From: JACDDK01 sp038198445 | GTDB lineage: Bacteria > Actinomycetota > Rubrobacteria > Rubrobacterales > Rubrobacteraceae | Reading direction: 5' to 3' | NCBI GenBank assembly: GCA_038198445.1 | Contig: JBBPZZ010000029.1 | Span: forward strand, 1 to 25,073 | Length of the DNA: 25,073 bases | Part shown: positions 1-7,630 of the stretch, piece by piece | Layout: each line of letters starts with the position of its first letter | How positions within the stretch are numbered: position 1 is the stretch's first letter | The notes under the pieces: model-generated | The model's database searches: none | Told to the model about the DNA's origin: nothing | Seen by the model: only the letters and a program-made list of their open reading frames with translations | Made by a program: the position numbers and the translations under genes

Positions 1-12
1 GCTCCTAGAGAG

Positions 13-975
13 CTAGAGCCAGCCAGAACGCTTGAAGGCGCGATAAAGGAAAAATGAGATAACCAGCATCAGCAGCAAGGCGAGTGGGTAGCCGAGCAGC
101 CAGCGCAACTCGGGCATATATTGGAAGTTCATACCGTAGATGCCGGTTATGAGGGTCGGAACGACCAGGATCGCGGCCCAGGCGGAGAGTTTCTTCACCT
201 GGTCGTTCTGGTCTATGCCGACGAGGGTCAGGTTCACGCTCAACACGTTGGACAACAGTTCGCGGAAACCGTCGATTTGCTCGGTTACGCGCAGTACGTG
301 GTCGCGGACGTCACGCAGGTACCTCCGCACCTCGGGGTCGAGCCTCTCGTCTTCGAGCAAAAGACCCAGGCTCCCTTCCAGAGGCTTCGTGGACCTTTGG
401 AATTGGATCACCTCGCGGGAGAGTTGGTAGATCCGGCGAGAGACGCCGGGGTTTCCTCCGAAGACCTCTGTTTCGATCTCGTCAATGTCGTTGCCCAGAC
501 CCTCGACGACCGGAGCATAGTCGTCCACGACCTGGTCCGTAATCGCGTACAGAACCGCGGTCGAACCCCGGCTCAGAAGCTCGGGCTCGGTCTCCAGACG
601 CTCGCGCACCTCGTCCAGAGTTGAACTCGGGCCGTGGCGGATGGTGATTACGAAGTCGGGTCCGGCGAAGATGTGGATTTCGCCGAACTCCACGTCCTCC
701 GTTTCATCCACGTAGCGCGCCGTCTTGAGTACGATAAAAAGTGTCTTGCCGTAGCGCTCCAGTTTGGGTCTCTGATGGGCTTCTATAGCATCCTCGACCG
801 CCAGCGGGTGCAGATCAAACTCCCCCGCCACGGACGAGAACTCGCCCTCGCTCGGCTCACGGAGATCTATCCAGGCCATCCCCCCTCTCCGGCGGCAGGT
901 TTCGTATGTCTCGTCTATGTTGTCCGGCGCCTCGGTACGGCGGCCGTCCACATAGATAGCCTTGTCTACGATCAT
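13..975 (-). CDS. corA: CorA family magnesium/cobalt transporter
   Basis: CorA proteins are pentameric inner-membrane channels that take up Mg2+ and sometimes Co2+ or Ni2+. The 320-residue product has the usual layout: a long acidic cytoplasmic domain with coiled-coil helices (about residues 1-250), then two C-terminal membrane helices. The signature YGMN lies at residues 280-283, followed by the MPEL loop and a basic tail ending in KRSGWL. The length is normal for the family. The ATG at 975 lacks a Shine-Dalgarno sequence, but a TATGAT hexamer at 982-987 places the predicted transcription start on the A of the ATG, so the mRNA is probably leaderless. It lies 48 nt downstream of a small membrane-protein gene on the same strand and appears to have its own promoter. 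The family call is secure; the ion specificity is not visible. Confidence 0.96.
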   Translation of the reverse strand: MIVDKAIYVDGRRTEAPDNIDETYETCRRRGGMAWIDLREPSEGEFSSVAGEFDLHPLAVEDAIEAHQRPKLERYGKTLFIVLKTARYVDETEDVEFGEIHIFAGPDFVITIRHGPSSTLDEVRERLETEPELLSRGSTAVLYAITDQVVDDYAPVVEGLGNDIDEIETEVFGGNPGVSRRIYQLSREVIQFQRSTKPLEGSLGLLLEDERLDPEVRRYLRDVRDHVLRVTEQIDGFRELLSNVLSVNLTLVGIDQNDQVKKLSAWAAILVVPTLITGIYGMNFQYMPELRWLLGYPLALLLMLVISFFLYRAFKRSGWL

Positions 976-981
976 GGCCGA

Positions 982-1004
982 ATCATACGCTGTCGAATAC
1001 AGCG
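982..1004 (-). promoter_or_regulatory. Predicted leaderless corA promoter with a dyad next to the -10
   Basis: Read on the minus strand, TATGAT (982-987) matches a -10 hexamer in five of six positions and sits exactly seven bases before the corA ATG. Immediately upstream is a perfect 6-5-6 inverted repeat, CGCTGTCGAATACAGCG (988-1004), which fills the region where the promoter spacer would be. No good -35 is visible. A dyad in this place could bind a regulator; this is inference. Confidence 0.4.
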
Positions 1005-1023
1005 AAACACGCCGCTTCCGTTC

Positions 1024-1239
1024 CTATCTCTTGCGCCCGAAGAGGAAGTAGGAGATGGGACCGACGTAATTGACGAACGACGCCAGCACCCACAACCACT
1101 TACCGCCCCGGATGTCGCTGGCCGGACGCCGGTAGATGTCCGCAAGCGCCCACGCCATCAGCCCTAGCTGCGCGGTCCCCGCGAGCACGACGCCTCCCTT
1201 CCGCCCCGCTCCCAGGTCACTCCAGCCTTTCTTCGCCAC
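1024..1239 (-). CDS. Small two-helix membrane protein, PLDc_N-like
   Basis: This 71-residue protein has two hydrophobic segments (about residues 15-36 and 46-66). The second reads W-W-V-x(3)-VNYVGPISYFLFGRKR, which resembles the PLDc_N domain found at the N-terminus of cardiolipin synthases and as free-standing small membrane proteins. No phospholipase HKD motif is present, so it is not an enzyme by itself. The start is a GTG at 1239 with a strong Shine-Dalgarno AAAGGAG seven bases upstream. It lies directly upstream of corA on the same strand. No specific function can be inferred. Confidence 0.75.
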   Translation of the reverse strand: MAKKGWSDLGAGRKGGVVLAGTAQLGLMAWALADIYRRPASDIRGGKWLWVLASFVNYVGPISYFLFGRKR

Positions 1240-1309
1240 TTCTCACTCCTTTCCTTGCCGGGTATCGTTCCGAAGTTTAACCTCTGTACGACCTTCACCC
1301 GGCGGAGAA

Positions 1310-1318
1310 TGCTAAAAT
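1310..1318 (+). promoter_or_regulatory. Candidate extended -10 promoter for the epimerase gene
   Basis: TGCTAAAAT is an extended -10 element (TG, one base, TAAAAT) lying 62 nt before the epimerase ATG. No convincing -35 lies at the usual distance, which extended -10 promoters can tolerate. A Shine-Dalgarno AGGAGA follows at a normal distance from the ATG. Confidence 0.4.
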
Positions 1319-1379
1319 TCGCCGCTTGCACGGACATTCATACGCTAACCGGACCAGCACGTAAACAGGAGACGCTCTC

Positions 1380-2426
1380 ATGGACCAAAACAAGAAAGTT
1401 CTCATAACCGGCGGCGCCGGGTTCTTGGGGATCAACCTGGCCCGCCACTTCCTCTCGCGAGGCTACGCCGTCGCCTCCCTCGACGTGGAGGACTTCGAGT
1501 ACCCGGAACGCGACCGGGTGGAGGTCATCAAAGGAGACATACGGAACAAGGCGCTCGTCAACCGGGCGTTGGAGGGCGTGGACTTCGTCGTCCACACCGC
1601 CGCCGCGCTGCCCCTCTACTCTCCCGAAGACATCTACACCACGGACGTGGAAGGCACGCGCACCATCCTGGATGCCGCCCTGCGTAACGGCGTCGAGCGC
1701 GTCGTCCACATCTCCTCCACGGCGGTGTACGGGATACCGGACCATCATCCACTCTACGAGACGGACAAGCTGGAGGGCGTGGGACCTTACGGGCAGGCCA
1801 AGATTCAGGCGGAGATGATCTGTCTCGAGTACCGGGCTAAGGGACTCGTCGTCCCGATCATCCGTCCCAAATCATTCGTCGGCCCCGAACGTCTCGGCGT
1901 GTTCGCGCTGCTCTACGACTGGGCGGTGACCGGCCATAACTTCCCAATGATCGGCTCCGGCAACAACCGCTACCAGCTCCTCGACGTGGAAGACCTCTGC
2001 GACGCCATCGCCCTCACCCTCGCGCTGCCGGAGGAGACAGTCAACGACACCTTCAACATCGGCGCCAGGGAGTTCTCCACGATGAAGGACGATTACCAGG
2101 TAGTCCTCGACCACGCCGGCCACGGCAAGAAGGTCGTCGGGTTTCCGGCGGCACCCGCCATACTAGGCCTTAGAGTGCTGGACCGACTCGGCGTATCGCC
2201 GCTGTACAAGTGGGTCTACGAGACGGCGTCGAAGGACTCCTTCGTCTCCATCGAGAAAGCCGAGCGCGAGCTGGGCTACACGCCGAAGTTCTCGAACAAA
2301 GAGGCGCTCTTGAGGAACTTCCGCTGGTACCTGGAGAACCGGAAGCACTTTGAGAATTCATCCGGCGTCTCGCACCGCGTACCCTGGAAGCAGGGCGCCG
2401 TGGGGCTGTTGAAGAAAGTTTTCTAG
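1380..2426 (+). CDS. NAD-dependent epimerase/dehydratase (extended SDR)
   Basis: The 348-residue protein belongs to the extended short-chain dehydrogenase family, which acts on nucleotide sugars or related substrates. The Rossmann glycine motif GGAGFLG is at residues 11-17, D52 follows the third strand as in family members (GDIRN), the catalytic Ser/Thr region ISSTAVYG is at 111-118, and the YxxxK pair is Y137/K141. The C-terminal half carries the substrate-binding region. The ATG at 1380 has AGGAGA seven bases upstream. It stands alone between divergent or convergent neighbours, so context does not identify the substrate. The sequence reads like UDP-glucose 4-epimerase or 3-beta-HSD-type relatives, but I cannot choose between them. 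Confidence 0.9.
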   Translation: MDQNKKVLITGGAGFLGINLARHFLSRGYAVASLDVEDFEYPERDRVEVIKGDIRNKALVNRALEGVDFVVHTAAALPLYSPEDIYTTDVEGTRTILDAALRNGVERVVHISSTAVYGIPDHHPLYETDKLEGVGPYGQAKIQAEMICLEYRAKGLVVPIIRPKSFVGPERLGVFALLYDWAVTGHNFPMIGSGNNRYQLLDVEDLCDAIALTLALPEETVNDTFNIGAREFSTMKDDYQVVLDHAGHGKKVVGFPAAPAILGLRVLDRLGVSPLYKWVYETASKDSFVSIEKAERELGYTPKFSNKEALLRNFRWYLENRKHFENSSGVSHRVPWKQGAVGLLKKVF

Positions 2427-2438
2427 CTTTCTACACCA

Positions 2439-2469
2439 AAGGATGCAATTTTCGAGAAAGTTGCGCCTT
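2439..2469 (+). terminator. Weak hairpin downstream of the epimerase gene
   Basis: AAGG and GCAA pair with TTGC and CCTT around a loop containing TTTTCGAG, with a small internal mismatch. It starts 12 nt after the epimerase stop codon. A short T run follows (CCTTTGCC), so termination would be weak. Confidence 0.3.
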
Positions 2470-2511
2470 TGCCTGATCCAGGCGAGCAATCGTTAGCGTA
2501 AGATAAACGAG

Positions 2512-2578
2512 CGGGCCGGTATAGCTATAGCGCTTTGTCGCTCTTCAGCTGCTTTCACGTCAATGAAGCACCGGCCCG
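2512..2578. other. Possible three-way-junction element (structured RNA or DNA)
   Basis: Outer arms CGGGCCGGT (2512-2520) and ACCGGCCCG (2570-2578) form nine perfect pairs. Inside them AGCG/CGCT (2529-2532 with 2539-2542) and CTTCA/TGAAG (2543-2547 with 2564-2568) form two adjacent helices with almost no unpaired bases at the junction. TATAGCTATA (2520-2529) is an alternative 10-nt palindrome. The strand and role are unknown, and I match it to no RNA family. Confidence 0.35.
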
Positions 2579-2633
2579 TATCTATATGACCTTGCAGGCC
2601 GCAAGATAGTTACGGAAAACCCGTGATACGAGT

Positions 2634-2659
2634 AAGCGGGAGGAGCGCTCCTCCCGCTT
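2634..2659. terminator. 26-nt perfect palindrome, probable terminator of the secreted-protein gene
   Basis: The two 13-base arms are exact reverse complements centred between 2646 and 2647, with the core GGAGGAGCGCTCCTCC. The element lies 24 nt after the stop of the minus-strand gene at 2683. There is no T tract on the minus strand, so it could instead be a rho-dependent stabiliser or a dimeric protein-binding site. Confidence 0.4.
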
Positions 2660-2682
2660 CCTGCCTGTCAAGTGAACCCGTC

Positions 2683-3243
2683 TTACCCGAGAAGGGAGAA
2701 GACCTGGTTCAGCAGGTTGGCGATGCCGTTGGTGGCGCCGCCCGTGTTATCCAGCAAACCGGTTATCGCGCAGAGCAGGTTGCCCAGCAGGTTACCGGCG
2801 CCCGGAACAGCGTTGATGTCGAGCGTGACCTGCGAGAGGTCAACCGTCAGACCGAGAAGGTCCAGGTGCAGTGGCCCGAGATCCAGGAACAGAATGTCGC
2901 ACGCCCCGCCAGAGCCTCCGCCCGTAAGAGCGGCGGTGGTGGTGAACGCCTGGTTGGTGATCTGGGTAACGGTGCCATCAGCCGCCGTCGCCGTACCGTT
3001 GAGTACGCCGCTAACTACCAGTCCACCTGACTTGGTGGCCGAGGCGCTGAGGTCAGAGATCGTACCCGAGAACGTTCCACCATCCGACAACGCGCCAGTC
3101 ACCGGTAGCGACCCCGTGCCGCTTCCAGGCTTCGCCGCCTGGGCAACTCCCGTCGTCATGAAGATGGTCACAACAATAAGCATGGCGCCGAGCAATAAAG
3201 CTCCGGCACGCGTGGGCAAAGCAAAACCAGCTTCGCTCCTCAA
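2683..3243 (-). CDS. Secreted protein of unknown function
   Basis: The 186-residue product begins with a basic segment and a hydrophobic stretch (about residues 12-33) ending in GVAQA followed by A, a clear Sec signal peptide cleaved near residue 36. The mature part is Gly/Thr/Ser-rich at first. It then has a leucine-rich segment containing CDILFLDLGPLHLDLLG and a second cysteine in NLLCAITGLLDN. That pattern (LDLGPLHLDLLGL, two cysteines, repeated NLL) recurs in secreted actinobacterial proteins of unknown function. The start is TTG at 3243; an in-frame ATG at 3183 would cut the signal peptide. It follows pgl on the same strand after a 96-nt gap that contains a hairpin, so it is probably transcribed separately. 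I assign no function. Confidence 0.75.
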   Translation of the reverse strand: MRSEAGFALPTRAGALLLGAMLIVVTIFMTTGVAQAAKPGSGTGSLPVTGALSDGGTFSGTISDLSASATKSGGLVVSGVLNGTATAADGTVTQITNQAFTTTAALTGGGSGGACDILFLDLGPLHLDLLGLTVDLSQVTLDINAVPGAGNLLGNLLCAITGLLDNTGGATNGIANLLNQVFSLLG

Positions 3244-3256
3244 GAGGTAGCTTTCA

Positions 3257-3288
3257 CGTCGGCATAGGGCATACCCAAGACGCCGACG
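3257..3288 (-). promoter_or_regulatory. Leader hairpin upstream of the secreted-protein gene
   Basis: CGTCGGC (3257-3263) pairs with GCCGACG (3282-3288), and an inner GGG/CCC pair forms in the loop. A second short stem (CCTC/GAGG) surrounds the TTG start codon just downstream. Together they could control translation. I do not recognise a known riboswitch consensus. Confidence 0.3.
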
Positions 3289-3339
3289 AAGTTAAACCCG
3301 CGTAAGCAAGTTATTCTTTTCTTAATCGAATCTTAACAT

Positions 3340-4056
3340 TCAACGGTCGAGTAACCCAACCGCCGATCGGTCTACCATCCACACCGGGCCATTCGCGGGC
3401 TGGATGAGCTTTGCTGGGTACTTGCGAGGGTCCGCGGAGACCTCCAAAATTTCCTTCAGTGCTTCCGCCTTGCCTTCTCCGGCGGTCAGGAAGTTTACGG
3501 CTCCCGCTGAGTTTATGACTGGCGCGGTAAGCGTAAGCCGGATAGTGTCGAGCTTTGATACCGGGTTGGCGATGACCCAGCGGTCGATTACTTCGAGGGC
3601 CGGAGTCTCCGGGAAGAGGCTCGCTGTGTGGCCGTCCTCTCCGATGCCTAGCATGATGAGGTCAAGACTCGGAATTTCATCGTTTCCGAAGAACTCTCGC
3701 AGTTCGTCTTCATACGACGCGGCGGCCTCGTCTGGCGGAGACTCGCCGCGCATCCGGTGGACGCTTCCGACCGGGACGTGATCCAGGAGCGCCTCCTTCG
3801 CCATGCGGTAGTTGGAATCCTCGTGATCCGGCGGTACCGTCCGCTCGTCCCCGAAGAAGACGTGTACTTTGCTCCAGTCGAGGTCTTCAGCGTAGTCGCG
3901 GGCGAGAAGTTTATATGTGGCTTCCGGCGTGGAGCCACCGGCAAGCGCGACGGTGAAGCGGCCGGAGTTGTTTATAGCCTCGGTCGCCTTCGTGGCGAAG
4001 TCGCGGGCGGCGGCTTCGGCAAGTTCCTGCTTGTCTTCGTAGACCTTCAGGTTCAT
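3340..4056 (-). CDS. pgl: 6-phosphogluconolactonase
   Basis: Pgl hydrolyses 6-phosphogluconolactone to 6-phosphogluconate, the second step of the oxidative pentose-phosphate pathway, in the cytoplasm. The 238-residue protein is of the DevB/SOL type: LAGGSTP at residues 38-44, VHVFFGDER at 64-72, and the diagnostic GIGEDGHTASLFP at 137-149. Its ATG at 4056 overlaps the opcA stop codon by four bases (ATGA), implying translational coupling. It is the last pathway gene in the gnd-zwf-opcA-pgl operon. Length and motifs are normal. Confidence 0.96.
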   Translation of the reverse strand: MNLKVYEDKQELAEAAARDFATKATEAINNSGRFTVALAGGSTPEATYKLLARDYAEDLDWSKVHVFFGDERTVPPDHEDSNYRMAKEALLDHVPVGSVHRMRGESPPDEAAASYEDELREFFGNDEIPSLDLIMLGIGEDGHTASLFPETPALEVIDRWVIANPVSKLDTIRLTLTAPVINSAGAVNFLTAGEGKAEALKEILEVSADPRKYPAKLIQPANGPVWMVDRSAVGLLDR

Positions 4057-5138
4057 AGGTCCAACATCTCCACGGCGGTACGCAGGGCGGCATCGTACGC
4101 TTTATCATGACCCCGGTATTGAAGTTCCTCGCTTACCATGACTCCTAAATCGAACGAGCCGAGGTGTACGGTGCGCTCTGCGAGCAACTCGTCGCCCTTC
4201 ATGATGGTTGTGCGGGCGTCGGATATCTCTTTGTGCCGCGAGACCTGGAAGCTGTAGTCGTCCGAATGGAAGCGCACCCGCCGCAGCCGGGCGTCGGGCG
4301 AGCTGGGAGACATTTCGAAGGATACCTCGCCCGTGGGACCGGAGAAGTTGAACTTGCGTACTTCGCCGTCGCGGGCGGAGCTTTCCGCTTCCCAGCCGAG
4401 GGTAGAGGCGAGCCAGCCGGCGAACAGGAAGGCCCGGCACTCTCCGCCGGGAGCGTAGAGGACCTCGACTGCGCGCAGCTTGTTCAGCTCCTCGGCGCGT
4501 TCGCGGAAGCTGAACATGTCCGCTGTAAGGGAGCGCCAGGGCGAGAGTCCGACCCATTGCAGGTCTCCGATCGCCGGCATCTCCGGTTCGTCGAGAAGGG
4601 CGGCTATCCTTCGCAGGGATTGCTCGCGGTCCTCCGAGCGCGCCGAGTCCAGGATAACCCGGTTTGCAAGCCGCGCCATCCCGGAAAACTCCGGCGAGTC
4701 GGGTGAAAACTCGCCCGGATACCACAGGTAGACGGGGAGATCCGGGACGAGTAGAGGTCCGGCGAAGCTCTCCAGGTGCTCGGCCGGCGGACCCTCGGCG
4801 TGAATGGTTACCTGCTCGGCGCAGACTTGAGTCCCGCCACCGCCCTGGACGTTGCAGAACGCGGAGATACCTATATCCACGTTCGTCTCGCCCTCGGGGT
4901 CGGAGATCAAAACTATCGCCCGGGACGGATGCTGTCCGGCCAGCTTTGAGATGGACTGCGTGATCTCCGGGGCCGACTCCTCATCGGTCACCACCACCAG
5001 ATTCAACACGCTGGAACGGAGCGCGAGCGTACCGTCCTCGTTCATGCGGAGCTTGCCCAACTCCCGCTCCACCTGGTCTACCGTCATAGAGCCTCCGCCG
5101 GGTGATTGGCGGGCCTCTCCGATCACGGTCTCCTCCAT
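4053..5138 (-). CDS. opcA: Glucose-6-phosphate dehydrogenase assembly protein OpcA
   Basis: OpcA is a cofactor needed for assembly and redox activation of glucose-6-phosphate dehydrogenase in cyanobacteria and actinobacteria. The 361-residue product carries the family hallmarks HPSRAIVL (residues 70-77), cysteines C95 and C106, and PDLPVYLWY (132-140). Position between zwf and pgl is the standard arrangement. Two starts are possible. The ATG at 5138 overlaps zwf by 16 bases with little Shine-Dalgarno signal. The ATG at 5087 (MTVDQVERE) has GGAGG four bases upstream and would give 344 residues, closer to the family length. I list the longer form; the second start is at least as likely. Confidence 0.93.
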   Translation of the reverse strand: MEETVIGEARQSPGGGSMTVDQVERELGKLRMNEDGTLALRSSVLNLVVVTDEESAPEITQSISKLAGQHPSRAIVLISDPEGETNVDIGISAFCNVQGGGGTQVCAEQVTIHAEGPPAEHLESFAGPLLVPDLPVYLWYPGEFSPDSPEFSGMARLANRVILDSARSEDREQSLRRIAALLDEPEMPAIGDLQWVGLSPWRSLTADMFSFRERAEELNKLRAVEVLYAPGGECRAFLFAGWLASTLGWEAESSARDGEVRKFNFSGPTGEVSFEMSPSSPDARLRRVRFHSDDYSFQVSRHKEISDARTTIMKGDELLAERTVHLGSFDLGVMVSEELQYRGHDKAYDAALRTAVEMLDL

Positions 5139-6649
5139 TTTCGGCCGTCTTGTTCGAGCAGATCGTCAGCGTCCTCCGGACCCCATTCCCCGGCCGGATA
5201 GAGGGAGACTTTCTTGTTCTCGGACCAGTAGCGCATCACGGGGTCGAGGATGCTCCACGCGCCCTCGGCCTCGTCCGCCCGGATGAACAGAGTCGGGTCG
5301 CCGAGCATCATGTCCAGAAGCAGCCGCTGGTAGGCGTCTGGTGCCTCCTCCAGGAAAGCAGTGCCGTAGAGGAGGTCCATGTTCACGGAGCTAACCTCGA
5401 AACCCTGGCCGGGGACTTTCGCCCCGATCTTCAGCGAAATACCTTCCTCCGGCTGGACCCGGACGACGAGCACGTTCGGCTCCAATCCCTGCGTGTCGCC
5501 GTGAGAGAACATCGTGTGGGGCGTGGCCTGGAACTGTATGGCTATCTCCGTGGCCTTCTTCGGCAGCCGCTTGCCCGCCCGGATGTAGAACGGGACCCCG
5601 GCCCAGCGCCAGTTGTCCACGAAAATCTTGAGCGCCACGAACGTCTCGGTCACGGACTCGGGGTCCACGTTCTTCTCCTCGCGGTACCCTTCGACCTCCT
5701 CGCCCCACACCCAGCCGCTTTCGTACTGCCCGCGCACGGCACAGCTCTCCACGTCGTCCTCCGGGATGCGCCGGGCCGCCTTGAGGACCTTTACCTTCTC
5801 CTCGCGCACCGAGTCGGCGTCAAAGGCGACCGGAGACTCCATCGCGGTGAGGCAAAGGATCTGCATGACGTGGTTCTGGACGATGTCGCGCATGGCGCCC
5901 GCCTCTTCGTAGAACGCGCCGCGCGTCCCGACGCCGATGTCCTCGGCGACGGTGATCTGGACGTGGTCGATGTAGTGCTGGTTCCAGATCGGCTCGAATA
6001 TACCGTTGGCGAAGCGCAGGGCGAGTATGTTCTGGACGGTCTCCTTACCCAGGTAATGGTCGATGCGGTAGATCTGGTCCTCATCGAAGTAGCGCCGGAT
6101 GTCCGCGTTCAGGTCCTGGGCGCTCTTCAGGTCATGCCCGAACGGCTTCTCGACCACGAGCCGCGACCATCCGCCGTTCCCTCCATCATTCATCCCGGCC
6201 TCACCGAGGTTCTCCACGATGGCCGAAACTAGAGACGGCGAAGTGGAGAGGTAGAAGGCCCGGTTACCTTCCGTCTGCCGTTCCGAATCTAGCTTTCCAA
6301 GCAACTCCTTTAGTTCCTTGTAAGTCTCGGCCTTCTTCGAGTCTCCCGGAAGGTAGAAAATGCCCTTCGAGAAAGATTCCCACACATCCTCCGAGAACTT
6401 ACCGGCGCGGTGCTCCTCCAGAGCCCCCCGCAGCTTCTCCCGGAACTCCTCGTGGCTCATCTCGGTGCGGGAGAGTCCGACGACGGCGAACTCCAGCGGC
6501 AGTCGCCGCTGGGACGCGAGGTCGTAGAGAGCGGGGATAAGTTTGCGTGAAGTCAGGTCACCGGATGCGCCAAAGATCACCATAACCCCCGGCTCGGGAA
6601 CCCGCGGGAGGCGCTGTTCGTCACGTAAGACCTGCGTATCGGCTGTCAC
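5123..6649 (-). CDS. zwf: Glucose-6-phosphate 1-dehydrogenase
   Basis: Zwf oxidises glucose-6-phosphate to 6-phosphogluconolactone with reduction of NAD(P)+, feeding the oxidative pentose-phosphate pathway. The 508-residue protein has the nucleotide-binding motif GASGDL (residues 27-32), EKPFG (167-171) and the active-site signature RIDHYLGKE (195-203), all intact. The length is normal. The start is GTG at 6649, nine bases after the gnd stop codon, with an AGGGGCG ribosome-binding segment that overlaps that stop. The end overlaps the opcA start. Genes on both sides belong to the same pathway. Confidence 0.97.
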   Translation of the reverse strand: MTADTQVLRDEQRLPRVPEPGVMVIFGASGDLTSRKLIPALYDLASQRRLPLEFAVVGLSRTEMSHEEFREKLRGALEEHRAGKFSEDVWESFSKGIFYLPGDSKKAETYKELKELLGKLDSERQTEGNRAFYLSTSPSLVSAIVENLGEAGMNDGGNGGWSRLVVEKPFGHDLKSAQDLNADIRRYFDEDQIYRIDHYLGKETVQNILALRFANGIFEPIWNQHYIDHVQITVAEDIGVGTRGAFYEEAGAMRDIVQNHVMQILCLTAMESPVAFDADSVREEKVKVLKAARRIPEDDVESCAVRGQYESGWVWGEEVEGYREEKNVDPESVTETFVALKIFVDNWRWAGVPFYIRAGKRLPKKATEIAIQFQATPHTMFSHGDTQGLEPNVLVVRVQPEEGISLKIGAKVPGQGFEVSSVNMDLLYGTAFLEEAPDAYQRLLLDMMLGDPTLFIRADEAEGAWSILDPVMRYWSENKKVSLYPAGEWGPEDADDLLEQDGRKWRRP

Positions 6650-6658
6650 GACGCGCCC

Positions 6659-7585
6659 CTATTGCTCCTTCTCGGGATGCTCCGTGCTGGCCTCCTGGAT
6701 CGCGTGTCCCCCGAACTCGCCGCGCAACGCCGCGATGACCTTCATCGCGAACGAGTCGTCCTGACGGGAGGCGAACCGCGCGAAGAGAGAACCCGCGATG
6801 GCGTTGACCGGCACAGACTCATCTATAGCTTCCAGTACCGTCCAGCGTCCCTCGCCCGAGTCGTCCACGTAACCACTGATGCTATCCAGGTTGGCGTCCC
6901 TCTCGAAGGCGCTTTCGGCGAGTTCCAAAAGCCAGCTACGGACGACGCTTCCCTGGTTCCAGAGGCTGGAGAGCGCCCGCAGGTCGTAGTCGTAGCGGGA
7001 CTTCTGGAGGATCTCGAACCCCTCGCCGTAGGCCTGGAGCATCCCGTACTCGACGCCGTTGTGTACCATCTTGGCGAAGTGTCCGGCCCCGGCGTCGCCC
7101 AGGAAAGCGTATCCGTTTTCGGGGGCGAGAGTCTCGAAGGCGGGTTCGACGTGCTCGAAGGCGTCGGAGTCGCCCCCGATCATGGTGCAGTAGCCCACGT
7201 CGTAGCCCCAGACGCCGCCCGACACCCCGGCATCTAGCCACCGGAAGCCGCCGTTCCTGACCTCTTTGGCGCGGGCCACGGAGTCCCGGAAGTAAGAGTT
7301 TGCGCCGTCCACGATAATGTCGCCCTCGTCGGCGTGCTGCATGAACTGCTGGATCATGTCATCCGTCACGTCGCCCGCCGGTAGCATGGTCCACAGAACC
7401 CTCGGAGACTCCTGCTTGGCGACGAACTCTTCCACGCTGTAGGCGCCCTCGGCGCCGTGCTCGACCGCCTCGTCCACCTTCTCGGAGGAGCGGTTGCCGG
7501 CGATCACCCGGTGGTCGCCCTTGTCAACCAGCCGCCGGACCATGTTGTAGCCCATCCGGCCCATACCCCAAATTCCTATGTCCAT
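6659..7585 (-). CDS. gnd: 6-phosphogluconate dehydrogenase, decarboxylating (short form)
   Basis: This enzyme converts 6-phosphogluconate to ribulose-5-phosphate and CO2 with NAD(P)+ reduction. At 308 residues it is the short YqeC/GntZ-type rather than the 470-residue classical form. Visible motifs are the Rossmann GMGRMG (residues 7-12), AGVSGGVWG (119-127) and the catalytic block KMVHNGVEYG, with K172 and E179. After the second strand it reads GNRSSEKVD. Arg and Ser there could hold the 2'-phosphate of NADP, whereas short forms are often NAD-dependent, so cofactor choice is open. The ATG at 7585 has a strong GGGAGGAA. It is the first gene of gnd-zwf-opcA-pgl. Confidence 0.95.
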   Translation of the reverse strand: MDIGIWGMGRMGYNMVRRLVDKGDHRVIAGNRSSEKVDEAVEHGAEGAYSVEEFVAKQESPRVLWTMLPAGDVTDDMIQQFMQHADEGDIIVDGANSYFRDSVARAKEVRNGGFRWLDAGVSGGVWGYDVGYCTMIGGDSDAFEHVEPAFETLAPENGYAFLGDAGAGHFAKMVHNGVEYGMLQAYGEGFEILQKSRYDYDLRALSSLWNQGSVVRSWLLELAESAFERDANLDSISGYVDDSGEGRWTVLEAIDESVPVNAIAGSLFARFASRQDDSFAMKVIAALRGEFGGHAIQEASTEHPEKEQ

Positions 7586-7630
7586 CGTTCCTCCCTGTGG
7601 TCGAGGCTTCAGGCGTCATTTCCGCTATCA

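Noticed and set aside
3257..3288. Known riboswitch upstream of the secreted-protein gene
   Set aside because: The core sequences I can recall for c-di-GMP, c-di-AMP or cobalamin riboswitches are not present. Only the hairpin is reported.
5102..6232. Long plus-strand open frame inside zwf
   Set aside because: It is the complement of zwf with His/Arg/Val-rich content and no recognisable domain, an effect of high GC at third positions.
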